Source: Eretmocerus hayati
Lineage: Eukaryota > Arthropoda > Insecta > Hymenoptera > Aphelinidae
Direction of reading: 5' to 3'
Length of the DNA: 64,000 nt
Assembly (NCBI GenBank): GCA_029851415.1
Contig: CM056744.1
Coordinates: 60,597,172 to 60,661,171, forward strand
In this document: in pieces, positions 21,341-32,423 of the stretch
Layout of the letters: every line of letters starts with the position of its first letter
How positions within the stretch are numbered: the first letter of the stretch is position 1
Program-made: the position numbers and the translations under genes
The notes under the pieces: generated by a model
Databases searched by the model: none
What the model was told of the DNA's origin: nothing
Seen by the model: only the letters and a program-made list of their open reading frames with translations

Positions 21341-21925
21341 ATATATATAGATTATGCAAAAGCGTTTGATTCCGTAAACCATCAGCTATTACTTCAAACT
21401 ATTGCTTCAAAAACTTTGGGCCTACAGAATACGTAGTAGGTTATGGCAGTGGTGCAAATCATACCTAACCAATAAGACTCAGGCTGTTAGACTTGAAGGG
21501 GTAGCTTCTGAAGTATTAACGTCCTATCGGGAATACCACAAGGGTTCCATCTAGGGCCGATTTTCTTTCTAGTCTTTATCAATGATCTCCCCAGGCATAT
21601 CTCAAGTTGTCAGATATTATTGTTTGCCGATGACGTAAAGCTCTTCAGAACCATCTCAAGCCCGAGTGATTGTGCACTACTGCGAAGAGATTTGTATAAT
21701 TTATCTGCTTGGTCGGATTTGAATGGCTTGGAAGCGATGAAACAAAGTGCCAGAAAATTAGTTTTTCAAAATCCAAAGAATATCGTCCAAGTTCCTATTT
21801 CATAAATAACCAAGAGATCACTGATTGTGACACAATCAAAGACTTGGGAGTTTACCTCGATCGAGGACTAACCTACGGCCCTCACCTTGAGAATTTGATT
21901 GCTAAAGCAAATAGACTAGTCGGAT

Positions 21926-22577
21926 TTGTAAAAAGAACTACGATTGATTTTAAATCGGCCTTAACCGTAATTAACTTGTATGAAACGTTGATCCTCCCTA
22001 CCCTGACGTAGTGCTCTGTTGTCGGGTCTCCAATATACGCAAGAAGTTTCAAAGCCCTAGAAAATACACAACACGGCATATTACGTTGTGCTCTGAAGAA
22101 ATCCGGCAACCCTATGAGTTTCATGGACCACGATTTCACCCCACATTCAGAGAGATTTAATCTGCTGACTATAATTCAACTCCATAAGTATCGCGATTAT
22201 CTTGAGATCTACGAGTTGTTGAATGGGTACGTTAGAAACAATGAACTACATCTGTAAAAAGAACTACGATTGATTTTAAATCGGCCTCAACCGTAATTAT
22301 CTTGTATAAAACGTTGATCCTCCCTACCCTGACTTACTGCTCTGTTGTCTGGTCTCCGATATACGCAGAAAGTTTAAAGCCCTAGAGAATATACAACACG
22401 GCATATTATGTTTTGCTCTGAAGAAATCTGGCAACCCTATGAGTTTCATGGACCACGATTTCACCCCACATTTAGAGAGATTTACTCTGCTGACTATAAT
22501 TCAACTCCATAAGTATCACGATTATCTTGAGGTCTATAAGTTGTTGAATGGATACGTTAAAAGCAATGAACTGTTGA
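21926..22577 (+). repeat. Tandem duplication of about 326 bp inside the LINE
   Basis: The stretch starting TGTAAAAAGAACTACG at 21926 recurs at 22253 with scattered substitutions, and the similarity runs for the whole unit. The first copy stays closer to the upstream RT frame. The second runs into the intact 3' end. Unequal crossing over or template jumping would explain it. Confidence 0.85.
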
Positions 22578-23016
22578 GTAAATTTGAATTTAGATATATT
22601 CCTCACGACATGAGATGTATAGGGCCAATCCTAGGGGAGCAATCAAAGTCTGTCTTCATTGGTCATGCACCTCTGAACAGATTAAGAACGATGTGGAACC
22701 AGCTTGGTGAGCACGAGAAAGAAGCAGAAAATATCAATAAATTCAAGAAGTTGGCCCGTTCTAAAGTCAAGTCTACTTGGTGCTGATTTGCTTTGACCCA
22801 TTTTCCATTCATTTCAGTTAGTTAGAGTGAGTTCATTCTGCCCTCCTTTTCCCAAACCCAAAAAATATGATAATATTTCATTTATGAGGTAGAAAGTTAT
22901 TCAAATGGATTGTATTTATTTTGGAGTTTATTATATTGATAAATCAGCCAGGGGGAAACCCTGGGAATTGTTGAAATCTTTTGTAATTCAGGCTAGCTGA
23001 TTTTGTTTTCTATCGA

Positions 23017-23018
<2 letters not shown>

Positions 23019-23064
<46 letters not shown>
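23019..23064 (+). repeat. (AT)n microsatellite
   Basis: A pure AT dinucleotide run of about 46 bp lies in the LINE 3' untranslated region. Confidence 0.95.
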
Positions 23065-23066
<2 letters not shown>

Positions 23067-23140
23067 TCGAGTATCTATTGGTCTCTTAAATGGGATATAC
23101 CTGAATATATTTGATTTCTATCTAGCATCTCATTGTAACT

Positions 23141-23190
23141 GGGCAGTTTGCCCGTATTTCTCCTTAATAAATAAATGAATAAAATAAATA
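23141..23190 (+). promoter_or_regulatory. LINE 3' stem-loop and tail
   Basis: GGGCAGTTTGCCC forms a small stem-loop followed by CGTATTT and an AATAAATG-type tail. The same arrangement closes the minus-strand LINE at 32925. CR1-group RTs recognise short 3' hairpins plus a tail repeat, so this is the likely RT recognition site. Confidence 0.65.
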
Positions 23191-23690
23191 TCTGCATGAT
23201 CTAAACACGACATGCTTGAAATGCTGTGATAGATATACTGCTCGCGCTTAGCAACCGCGCGTACTCATTCTCATCAGCATATCGCATTATCAAATGCCGA
23301 ATGCCGAAATATGTCTGCTACGATCTCTAATCTACCGTCTGAATGCATGTAGCACTATTCGATTGTTGTTAATAGTATTGCTAGATATTCAATAATGAAA
23401 GCGATATCTATGGGTTTCTTTGGGCAGAATTTGAGGTCTGAATGAATGAGATATTGCTCCCCTATCTGAAAAGTACAAAATTTCATTGTGACATCTTGAA
23501 TCCAACGATTCAGTGAATCCTCATAGAATTCTCTTTTTATTCAATCAGCTCTGATGCATTCTGAGAACCTCAATTAAGTAGTGAGGATTCGGATTCAAAT
23601 TCAGAAGCTTCTCATGTCCCCCACCATGAACTTATAAAGAGTCCACCCAAGGCCAAGGACTCGTCATTTTATTCACATAATAGTGCTTGA
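23191..23690. other. Non-coding, nothing recognised
   Basis: AT-rich sequence between two LINEs with no repeat or coding signal. Its right part may be the 5' untranslated region of the purine-rich LINE that follows. Confidence 0.4.
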
Positions 23691-23956
23691 TACTTGAAAA
23701 AATGGAAGAAACTGGCCACCAACAAGAGCGGACGTATTAGTAGACAGTAAGGGAATATTTACGTGGATTAACAGTAAATAGAAAAAAGAAAACTGGGAAA
23801 GTTTAGTAGAAAGCAAAAGAGAAAGGTAGAAGAGCGTATAAAGTATAAATTCAGACTCAGCTGGAGCGCAGAGCAGTGTAGGCAGTGGGAAAAAGGAAGT
23901 GAGGTTAGAGTGCCTAGAAGCGCATGCAGAGGCGAATAAGATAAGACAAGGAAGAC

Positions 23957-24682
23957 ATGGGAGATGAAGGATTGTTAAGAAATAACAGACAGAGATCAAG
24001 TTCAATAGGAAACATAAGAGACTTCTGCTCACCGAGATCATCTCTGAAGAGAGGTACTGATCAAAGATCCCCAAAAAGTCAGCTAGAGAATATAAACAAG
24101 AAAACATTCACAGAAAGTGATCTCAGAAGTAAGGATACAAAGATGACTCTGAAAGATTCTGAGTATACCTCAGAAGGAATGGCAAGCATCATAGCTGAGA
24201 TACAGAAGCTGGAAAATAAATTTGACAAAAAAGAGAAAAAAGAGAGAGAAGATTCAACACACTGGGTGGAAGAAATGGTGGAGCAAATGAAGCGAGACAA
24301 CGACTTGAGACAAAAGGAATTGGACTCAAAATGGGAAGGAAAAGAGAAGCAGGATAAGGAAAGAGATAGAAGACAAGATTAGCTGTAGGAAAGGATGAGA
24401 AAAGTGGAAGCATTGATGAGCGAGAAAGGTGAAGGAATACAAATGGACTTTGCAGGTTATGAAAAGGACAAGGAAAGAGAGAAAGAGGAGGGAAAAGAGA
24501 TAGAAAACCTGAAGAAAATGATTGGAGATAGCGAAAGGAGAGATAGGAGGAGAAAAATATTAGACAAAGGTTTAAAAATTACAGAGGAAGAACTAAGAAG
24601 TAGCCTAGAAAGCTGGATATATTACACAATGAATATTGAGGTCATCCTCATAAAAGCATGGAGAGTCAAAGGCAGAGCATGA
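23957..24682 (+). pseudogene. ORF1 of a purine-rich LINE (charged coiled coil)
   Basis: The frame starting at ATG 23957 runs 141 codons to a TAG at 24380-24382. The next frame continues from 24395. The protein is almost entirely charged (Glu, Lys, Arg, Asp) with heptad-like spacing (Ile-x2-Ile, Leu-x6-Leu), which suggests a long coiled coil. It precedes an endonuclease frame, so it is probably ORF1 of that LINE. The coding strand is very A/G-rich from about 23690 to 25700. No zinc finger or RRM is recognisable, so its role rests on position. Confidence 0.55.
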
Positions 24683-24911
24683 CAAGAAATAATAGGTGCG
24701 GAATGTGAAACAGAAACGATGGAGAGACATAATGCTGAGACAAAAATGAACTGGAAGGACAAGAAATCTACATTGACAAGGATTTGACATGGAAACGAAG
24801 AGAAACGAAACGGAAGCTAAAAGAAGGAGCAAAAGAAGCCAAAGACCAGGGAGAAAAAGGCTGTAGTGAAAGGAGACATCCTTATCATACAAAGCAAAAT
24901 CTACAAATTGA

Positions 24912-25722
24912 ATGACAGAGAACAGAAGATATTTCAGACTGAGAGAGAATGGAAAGTCAACGAGGAAAAGGGTGAATGAAAATCTAAGACTCCTAGCATG
25001 GAATGTGGCCGGTACAAGAAGTCTGTCGCAGGACTACAGGAACTATATAAGGAAATTTGACTTAATATGTTTGACGGAATTTTGGGCCGAAAAGAAAGAC
25101 AGAAAATGGATACAGAAAAACATGCTAGGATACAGATGCGAGTACAGAGACGCCATTAAAGAGAAAAAAAGGGAAGGGCGTACGGAGGAATGGTATTAGC
25201 AGTGAAAAACAAAATGAAGTTAGTAACAGAGAAAAAGAACGCACAGGAGGAGCTGATCACAGGGAAAATAAAAATAAATAAGGAAAATGGGTAGTGATAG
25301 GCACATACATGGATGAAGAGAGAGATAAGAACTGGAAAAGAATCGAAGAAGAATGCGAGAAACACAGAAGAGAAAAAATAATTATCATTGGAGACCTGAA
25401 CGCCAGGACAGGAACAAGAGGAGGAGACCCTAGCGCAGAAGAGTACAGAAACTCAGAAGACGAAGAGATAAACAAAGAAGGACACAGACTCCTCGAAGAA
25501 ATAGGAGAACAAGGTCTAATGATAATGAATGGAGCAATAGAGGGAAATGAATTAGGAGAGTATACATACCTAGGACCCAGAGGCAATACAGTTATAGACT
25601 ATGCCATAACTAACGTAAAAAGAAGAGACGAAATAAAAAGCATGAGAACCGGAAGCAGCGTTAAATCAGACCACCTACCCATGGGAATTGCGTTGCATTT
25701 GCATGAAAATTTTAGCAGTGAC
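24912..25722 (+). pseudogene. APE-type endonuclease of the purine-rich LINE
   Basis: Motifs in order are Leu-Ala-Trp-Asn-Val-Ala-Gly (first Asn), Leu-Thr-Glu-Phe-Trp (catalytic Glu), a frame break near 25199-25290, Ile-Ile-Ile-Gly-Asp-Leu-Asn-Ala-Arg (Asp and Asn of the active site), Ile-Asp-Tyr-Ala-Ile, and Ser-Asp-His-Leu-Pro (terminal Asp-His pair). All main active-site residues survive. The sequence then runs into the 3'-truncated end of a BEL/Pao element at about 25693-25740. The RT expected downstream appears only after that element, at 30107, and lacks its first domains. Confidence 0.83.
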
Positions 25723-25739
25723 GATCATGGGTGCTAGCC

Positions 25740-26332
25740 ACAACCCAAAGGATCATAAACGCTGGCAATTTCTGACAGGACTAGCCTCTTTGTCCATTGG
25801 TGAATTGGTGCTATTTTGCCCGATTAAATTTTAATAGATCAGAATGAGGGAACCACTGCAATCCTAAGATGGAAAAGGCAGAGTTCTCCTTAAAATCATC
25901 AGGATAAGATTCAGATATTTCTAACTTCTTGTGAAGAGCGAGTAAGTCAGAAGAAAGATCAATCAAAAGATTGGGTTCATTAGATATCCATTTTCTAAGA
26001 TTGAAGCCGCCCACTCTGCAGAGTTCTATGAGTTGAGTTCGCTTAGTTTTAGCTGACTCGAATGAATGGCCACCTGATGCGACGTCATCCATATAAGTTT
26101 CTCTTTCAAGTGCATCTGAGCCGAGAGGGAAATTTTCTTGCTCATCACGAGCTAGTTGTATACGAACTCTATTTGCAAGGTAGGGGCTAGGTGTCATACC
26201 ATGTGTGATGGTATTCAAATGGAAGATAGAGACTGGGAGGTTGGATGATCTACGCCACAAAATTGATTGAAAAGCACGGTTGTCCTGATGAACCCACACT
26301 TGACGAAACATCTTTTCGATGTCCGCTGTCAA
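25740..26332 (-). pseudogene. BEL/Pao reverse transcriptase, truncated
   Basis: The frame starts at Ala-Asp-Ile-Glu-Lys-Met-Phe (first catalytic Asp region). It carries Tyr-Met-Asp-Asp-Val at 26084-26095 and the BEL signature Leu-Gly-Leu-Gln-Trp. After a stop at about 25811 the next frame shows the Pro-Ile-x-Gln-Trp and Asp-Pro-Leu-Gly segments before similarity ends. The catalytic box is intact, and inactivation is by truncation and frameshift. Confidence 0.85.
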
Positions 26333-27290
26333 ACATAGCGATATTTTCGCCAGTTGAGTAAGAAATAGGGCAATTCAAGGAATAAATTAGGACCCGCATA
26401 CAAAAAATCGTCGACTGATTTTCTGTCAGAAGTTTGAAAAGATTCATTAGAGACAGTGCGCAGCTTTGTAGTGGTACTGCTTCCTTTGAGTACACCATGG
26501 TGAGGCAAGGAAGAATGACCAGTCAGGTCAGGGGTTTCAGCTACAGTAGAAGGATGAGACACACGGTTGAGTTCCTCATACTCATTCATAAATTCATAAT
26601 AAGCATCAGATAGCTTTTTATCCCGAGATAGTCTGTTCTCCAACTTATACAGCAATTGGCGAGCAGGGAAATAAGATTTTTCGGGCTTGAAAGTTCCAAG
26701 ATCAGATTTGGAAGGAAGTCTTACTATATACCTTTCATCTGGTCCCTTTGAATGAGTGGCAACAAAGTGGTCCTCACAGCGCTGCTCATTGACGGTCAGT
26801 AGAGGCTTCTCGATTTTCACCTCTTCCTGTCGCCAAAATCGTTGCAACAGTTTGTCGGCTTCAATATCAGCAGTGCAGTGGAGAACTGTGGGTCGGCGTG
26901 GCAGAGGAGCCGATTTACCTGTGGGTCCAGACAAGAGCCAACCAAGCTTGGAACGGCTGGCAATATGATGGTCAGGCGCACCTTTGAGCACCTTTCCTTC
27001 AACAAACTGTGCATGAGGTACAGTGTCAAGCAGAAGTTCTACAGGAGCCTTTTCAGAAAAACGAGGATCTGCGAGCTCAAGACCCTTGATGTGAACCCAG
27101 TCAACAGCTGAATTGGTCACGCGAGGCGTGTAACGGGTCACCGTTTTGAGCACCATAGCCTCGACATCGAGAGAAAAGCAAGGGTGGATGCGTGAGGTGA
27201 CTGTCGCTATTGCTACGCCTTGTCAGTAGGTTGGTTTTGCCCCCACCCCCTCTATTGGAGCTGAGACTGACTTTGTTGGTAGGCTCAGAT
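26329..27290 (-). pseudogene. BEL/Pao aspartic protease and linker to RT
   Basis: The long frame (27156 to 26329) begins inside the protease, with Leu-Ala-Asp-Pro-Arg-Phe, a Val-Glu-Leu-Leu-Leu-Asp segment and Leu-Gly-Trp-Leu-Leu-Ser-Gly-Pro. These are standard in BEL/Pao peptidases. The active site should lie just upstream at about 27300-27330, but the expected Asp-x-Gly-Ser box reads Gly-Gln-Cys-Ser in the best frame, so the catalytic Asp appears lost. The remainder is the acidic linker with Leu-Pro-His-His-Gly-Val that leads into RT. Confidence 0.8.
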
Positions 27291-28590
27291 GCTGACACAA
27301 AGATTCGGAAATAAAATTGGTGTGTGAGCATTGACCAACAATTGCTCCGGCAAAGGTGCTATCCCTTTTTTGTTTGAAACTTTAACCCAAGCAGTTGAAA
27401 GTAAAACAGTTTCAGTATTTCTGAGTGAGCTTACATTCTGAGAACTCGTTAAAGTAGTTGAGGGGGTAGTTTTATGAGGAGGAGTTGCAGGTTTTGTACT
27501 CGCACTATCAGCATGCAACAAGTAATGATGCTTGAGATGACACTTATTGCATTTATTGGGAGTAGGACATTTGTCACGAAGATGGTTTTTCAAACAATTG
27601 AAGCATCGTTTTTTGGATTTAGCAAAAGCCCTCCTTTCGTCGACGCTCTTAGCTTTGAAAGTTTCACACTCTCGAATATATTGAGATTGCTGACAACAAG
27701 AGCATTTTCTCGCTTGAGATTGATCAGCTGATCGAGAAGTGTGCAAAGATTCCTCACTTTGTTGCGAATTTTTTGGTGTGGAATCAGTATAAGGTTTGTT
27801 GGGTTCCTGTCCATTGATTCCACTAGCACAAGGAATACTCACGAAGCTACTATCTTCAATAGCCTCTAAAGTGTTCAAGCGAGTTTTGAGAAATTCCCTC
27901 ATAAGTGCAGAAGTAGGATGGTCCAAAGATTGACCGAGAGAGGTCTCCCACAATTCTCGAGATTCATTATCTGAACGACTAGCTGTAAGGTAAACAAATA
28001 AGTCATCCCAAGATTCCGTAGGCCATTGTGCCAAGAGAGGATTGATAGTACCATTTATCGAAACCCGCAGTTCATCAGCTGATGCGCATTGCAATGGCTT
28101 TACTGAAAATAGATCATTCAAATGGGCATTGACGATCCTACGTTTGTTCTCGTAATTAGCAGTCAACTCATCCCACACCTTCTTGAAGACAGATCCCTCT
28201 GCTTCGCCCTCTAGGTGTGCTTTGAGGTAACAGAATTCAAAAGTCTCGGGGAAATTGGATTTGATAATAGTATCAGTAAAAAGTTCACGGAAACGAGGCC
28301 AATCTTTTACATCGCCCGAAAGAGGCTTGATATCAATAGGGGCTAGACGTGCAGACTGGATTTCAGGTATAACTAGTATTGGTACCTTCACCAACCGTAT
28401 GTACAGATAGATGAGTATCTTGGAGCAAGTACTGTTTAGAATCTCCTAGTACATCAAGATAGATATCCTTAGTCGGATCTATTTCCCCATTAGTAAAGTA
28501 ATCATGGCGGGGATTAAGAATCTCGGGCTCGTTAAGCATAGCCTTGTGGTTATTTTGGAAAGTTTTCCAATCTAGTCGTATTTGCTCCAA
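27285..28590 (-). pseudogene. BEL/Pao gag with zinc knuckles
   Basis: The N-terminal frame (28590 to 28363) and main frame (28394 to 27285) overlap across a frameshift near 28370-28390. The main frame begins with Ile-x-Ile-Lys-Pro-Leu-Ser-Gly-Asp and Trp-Pro-Arg-Phe-Arg-Glu-Leu-Phe, characteristic of the BEL-associated gag domain (DUF1759). It ends in a Cys-rich region: a Cys-x2-Cys knuckle within Arg-Cys-Phe-Asn-Cys, then Cys-x2-Cys with two His residues downstream. The frame runs into the protease region with a typical lead-in strand, then stops. Capsid and RNA-binding roles are inferred from family knowledge. Confidence 0.82.
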
Positions 28591-28829
28591 TCGAGCTTCG
28601 GCTTTTCCGCGATTTTTCTTTTAACCTTGTTTGGTAAAATTCACAAAAGAGTGAGCAATACTTCGCTCCAAGTTCATTTGTGCGTCGACAAACGTCTCCA
28701 TTTTGGAAGGATTTGGAAGTAAAGAATGGTGCAAATCGATCAAAAAGAGACTGAGTCAGAACTTGAGTACCAAAGCGAACAGGAAAGAGTTTTGCGGGAT
28801 TCCTCAGTTGGAAGAAACACCACATCAAT

Positions 28830-30060
28830 AGTCGTGGAATGTTGAAGGAGGATATTCACACTTGTGAAATTATCATGAGAATGATGCAAAGTCATATGAA
28901 GCATGAGCAAAAAGCTCTGTGCTCAAGCAGCTACAATATATGTCCAGCCGGCACACAATAAGAACGATATGGAGCGAGCTTCCTTTAAATCAGCTGTGAC
29001 CTGGCAACTGAGCGAGGCATAATGAAGCTACCGACGATCAGCTTTACAAACAGCAACCGGAGCGCCAGTGAAGATAATCAGTAGCCGCTCGAAGCTCTGC
29101 GCCGTTGACAGCAACTGCGTCGCTACGGCAGGGCTTGACGTTGCCTTGCTTTCGGCGCCGCTCCCCAGGTCGATGGCAGGTTAACCGCAAGCTCACCGCC
29201 CACTTTGCTCACTCTTGTGAGCAGGTTGGGTACACGATTCAACGTCAAATGTCACTTGGCCACCACATGTGCACTTAGGCTTGCCCAGCACGATCACTCG
29301 CGTTATATGCGCCACGTGCACGCGCTCACTACTTGGCGACTCTGCCAAGGTTGCCCGATATAGCTTTAAGCTACCCTGCGAATACGCAGGATCGTCGCGA
29401 GACGAAGCTTCATCGGGGCCTATCACTCGCGAGAACAGCGATCGCGAGATCGAGGATGGAAAGCACGTGATGACTCGCAAAAGCAAGTCGAGCGCGGCAC
29501 TGGGAATAGCGTCCCACGCGGCACAACTTTGTGAGAATCGGAGCACTCTGCACTTCGGCACTTTTTCACTCAGCGGCACTGATCCGGCTTACGAAGGGCT
29601 AAAAAATGTTTGAATAGTTCATAGCGGAACAGGCCGATTATTGAGTGCACTCCGAGTTATAATAGATCACTTTGAAATTTATTCAATAAAGCACGTGTAC
29701 AAGTGGCAGCGAGAGCAAGCGAGCTGCCCGCTGCCATGGCCAACGAAAGATTGATGCGAGGAGCGTGGAGCGGAAGTGAAACAAAGATAAAGATAGGCTG
29801 TGACGCGTCGGCAGACGGTCTCGCTGCGCAAATCATGACAGTTTGAATGTGAGTTACACAATCATAATAAAAATAGAAATAGATTCTTAAATTCCATTTT
29901 TTTAAATCATTGATTCTGAAATCAATCATTAGTTTTACTGAAAATAAATCAAAAATTCTAAACAGACACAATCGTCTGACTTTCAAACAATTTGCGCAAA
30001 ATGGAAACAATTTTCGGGGATTTCTTTCCAATTGCACCCTACTTATCTCGATTTGCTCGA
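28830..30060 (-). other. Presumed BEL/Pao leader and 5' LTR region
   Basis: No gene is supported here. The two long opposed frames at 29193-29613 lack recognisable domains and lie where leader or LTR is expected. A TGCTCAC/GTGAGCA hairpin lies at 29206-29223, and AATAAA appears near 29685 on both strands. The block ends near a poly-T/poly-G run at 30067-30090, which may mark the old insertion edge. Confidence 0.4.
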
Positions 30061-30106
30061 ATTCACCAAACCTTTTTTTTGGGGGGGGGGGATGTCATAG
30101 AAATGC

Positions 30107-31530
30107 AAGATGCCTATTGACGCGCTATACATTTTGGAAAGCATGACAGGAAAGGAAATTGAAAAGGAGAAGGGAAAACTCCTTCTGATGTTTGCGGACC
30201 TGAAAGGAGCATTTGATAAAATCAAAAGAGAGGCAGTATGGAAAGGATGAGAAGACTTGGGAGTAGAAGAAAGAATGAGAGAAAGAATAAAAGAGATATA
30301 CGAGGAAACAGAGAGTATAGTGGAAGTCAATGGAAACGAAGTGAGAAAATTCTACACGAAAGAAGGTCTAAGACAAGGCTGCCCTCTGAGCCCTACATTG
30401 TTTAATGTGGAGACAGTAGACGCTTTCGAAAAGCTGGAGAAACTGCAAGAAGGTGGATGTATCATAAATAGAAGAAGAAAAATTCAAGGGCTGAGCTATG
30501 CAGGCGATTACTGCTTAGTAGCCACCGATCAAGAAAAACTAAAAGAATTGATGAGAGCTCTCGGTAATATCATGAGGAGAAGAGGGCTCGAACTAAACGT
30601 GGAAGAGTCAAAAGTCATGATCTGCCGCAAAGGAAAAGGGTAGGAGAAGAAATACAGCTTCACATACGAGGGTGAAGAAGTGGAAAAAGTCAAAGACAAG
30701 AAGTACCTGGGATACATATCCAAAAAGAACAATGAAGACGACAGCCACATAAAACAATTAACAAAGGAAGCCAACATGGCACTAGGAAAAATCTGGAGTA
30801 TAGGAGAGCACCTGTTGGAAGATAACTGGGAGAAAAGATTAGGACCATTCGAAGCACTCATAGAAAGTATAGTTATGTACGGCACAGAAATCTGGAGTTG
30901 GGAGGAGAAAAAAGAAGTAGAAAAAACATGAATAAAGTATATAGAATGGTTACTAGGATTGGACCCGACCACCCCAGGGTATCTCATACTGAAAGAGTTA
31001 GGAAGAAGAAGAATAGCATAAAAGCCGGAACAAGAGCCCTGAAATACGAAGAAAAGCTGAGAGAGAATGAAGAAGGAAGTATCCGAAGAGAGTGCTGGAG
31101 AGAAATAGAGAATGGAATCATAGACAAGAGGAAGCGAAAAAGATCGAAATGGCTCAACGAAAGAGGGTGGTCAGGAGAGTAGCCAAAAAGAAGAATAGAA
31201 GAAGGAAAGGACTATTATAAAATTTTAGAAAGAGTAAAAGAAGATTCAGACAAGCAGATTGCGATGAGTAAGGTTAAAAACTCAATCTACTGTAAGGAAA
31301 TGAAGGGCTGGTCACTGAGAGACGAACAGGGGCCAACCTACATCAAAACGAAGAACAAAAAAATCAAAAAAAGTAGAAACACGATCGCGAGATTCAGACT
31401 GGGAAATGAGTCCATCGCAAATAGGTACTGGATGAGTAAGGAGAAGAGGAAATGTAGATTGTGTGACAATGAAACACATATTCGAAGAGGGCGAAAAGAC
31501 AGAGGAGGGATAAACGGATGGAGTCTATGA
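30107..31530 (+). pseudogene. RT and C-terminal zinc region of a purine-rich LINE
   Basis: Landmarks are Phe-Ala-Asp-Leu-Lys-Gly-Ala-Phe-Asp (first Asp), Gly-Leu-Arg-Gln-Gly-Cys-Pro-Leu-Ser-Pro, a catalytic box Tyr-Ala-Gly-Asp at 30497-30508 (first Asp of Tyr-Ala-Asp-Asp changed to Gly), Lys-Tyr-Leu-Gly-Tyr, and Met-Tyr-Gly-Thr-Glu-Ile-Trp. Beyond frameshifts at 30640 and 30930 comes a basic region. A late frame, 31264-31530, has Ala-Arg-Phe-Arg-Leu-Gly-Asn-Glu and Cys-Arg-Leu-Cys, the conserved C-terminal motif of this LINE style. RT domains before the first Asp are missing. It probably belongs to the same family as the endonuclease at 24912, on the same strand with the same purine bias. Confidence 0.8.
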
Positions 31531-31759
31531 GCATACAAGAAAAGAGGATCGGATGGTTGGAAGAAATACAGTGGAAAAGGAAACGGGAAGAAAAAGAGAA
31601 ACAAAACCAAGAGGAACCTCCGAAAGTGAACGACAGCTCACTCACACAAGAGGACAACCACATGTGAAAGGACCTTCAGGCCCGGTCACGGAGACGGCGT
31701 GCGGAGACAAGCTCAAGCAGAAGACGGACAAGCACGTGGTATAAGTCATAGAATACGAG

Positions 31760-32423
31760 AAAAGAAATCTCTAAAGGAAAAGCCAAGAAAGACACAGAAA
31801 TGGAAAAGGACAGAGAAATAGAAAGAATAAAAAGGAGGATGTTGAGGGTGGAAAGGTTAATCGTGAAGCAAGATGAAGAGTAAAGAGAACTGGAGGAAAA
31901 ATTGGAAGGGAAAGAGAGATTAGAAGAGTACATCGATTCAGATGCAGAAAAAAGTCCCCAACAGAGAAGGAGGAAACACAGGAAAGGCAAAGATAGGAAA
32001 CCTGGTAGTGGTGATAAAAAGGTAACGAGAAACATACAAAAGATTGGGAAGAAAAGAGCTGAGGTACAGGGAAGGTAAGAGAAAGCTGGTAATCAGGAAA
32101 GGAATTGCATGGAGGAATAGGTAACCTGGATCAAAGAAAAAACAGATATGGACTATGACAACTGGGGCTTGGAACTCCTAAATAAAAAAGGGCCATATAC
32201 ACACAATGCATAGGTAGTGAAAACCCGCTCTAATACCTTGGGGGAGAGACTAATAGGAACAATGAAAGAAAGAGGAGAGAAAGAATTCACTGTGGGAAGA
32301 TTTATCAGCGCCGAGGAAAGATGGGAAATCAAAGAAGCAACGAAAAGAAAAAAAATATACAAAAGACTAGGATACAGAGGGAAGGATACAAGGGAAAATA
32401 GGATGGGAAAGAGAAGATTCTAA
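31760..32423 (+). pseudogene. Second ORF1-like charged coiled-coil remnant
   Basis: After the RT remnant the A/G-rich strand bias continues, with codons for Glu, Lys and Arg in short frames (31783-31960, 32217-32423). The Arg-Met-x-Arg-Val-Glu-x-Leu pattern near 31830 resembles the ORF1 remnant near 24395. This suggests a second copy of the same LINE family lying head to tail. No enzymatic motif is present. Confidence 0.4.

Larger units (their letters stand above)
20306..22786 (+). pseudogene. LINE ORF2 reverse transcriptase and C-terminus, interrupted
   Basis: The RT starts in the same frame as the upstream endonuclease part. Landmarks are Gly-Pro-Asp-Gly-Ile-Pro-Pro, Arg-Pro-Ile-Ser-Ile, His-Gly-Phe-Met-Pro-Gly-Lys-Ser and Asp-Tyr-Ala-Lys-Ala-Phe-Asp-Ser-Val. 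The catalytic box is Phe-Ala-Asp-Asp at 21623-21634, and Asp-Leu-Gly-Val-Tyr-Leu follows. A TGA at 20771-20773 and several indels in 21390-21560 break it. A 268-bp MITE interrupts it at 21073. The last part is duplicated in tandem, and the second copy runs open to the TGA at 22784-22786. Confidence 0.85.
18353..23190 (+). mobile_element. Nearly full-length CR1/Jockey-like LINE
   Basis: ORF1 (zinc-finger protein), an ORF2 endonuclease, RT, 3' untranslated region, a GGGCAGTTTGCCC stem-loop and a short AATAAATG-type tail occur in order on the plus strand. ORF2 begins at ATG 19302, overlapping the ORF1 stop at 19319-19321. The copy is disabled by several stops and frameshifts, by a MITE inserted in the RT, and by an internal tandem duplication of the 3' coding part. 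Its 5' boundary is not sharply defined. Confidence 0.85.
25693..30060 (-). mobile_element. BEL/Pao LTR retrotransposon, 3'-truncated, minus strand
   Basis: Reading leftwards from about 28590 there are BEL-type gag, a BEL-type protease and BEL-type RT. Sequence is lost just after the RT region containing the Asp-Pro-Leu-Gly motif, near 25735. RNase H, integrase and the 3' LTR are missing. The right part (28830-30060) should hold leader and 5' LTR, but I could not fix LTR ends. The element separates two parts of a purine-rich LINE. Confidence 0.8.

Noticed and set aside
29193..29613. Overlapping opposed frames of 114 and 128 codons
   Set aside because: They are mirror frames in a GC-richer part of the presumed BEL/Pao leader, with no motif in either.
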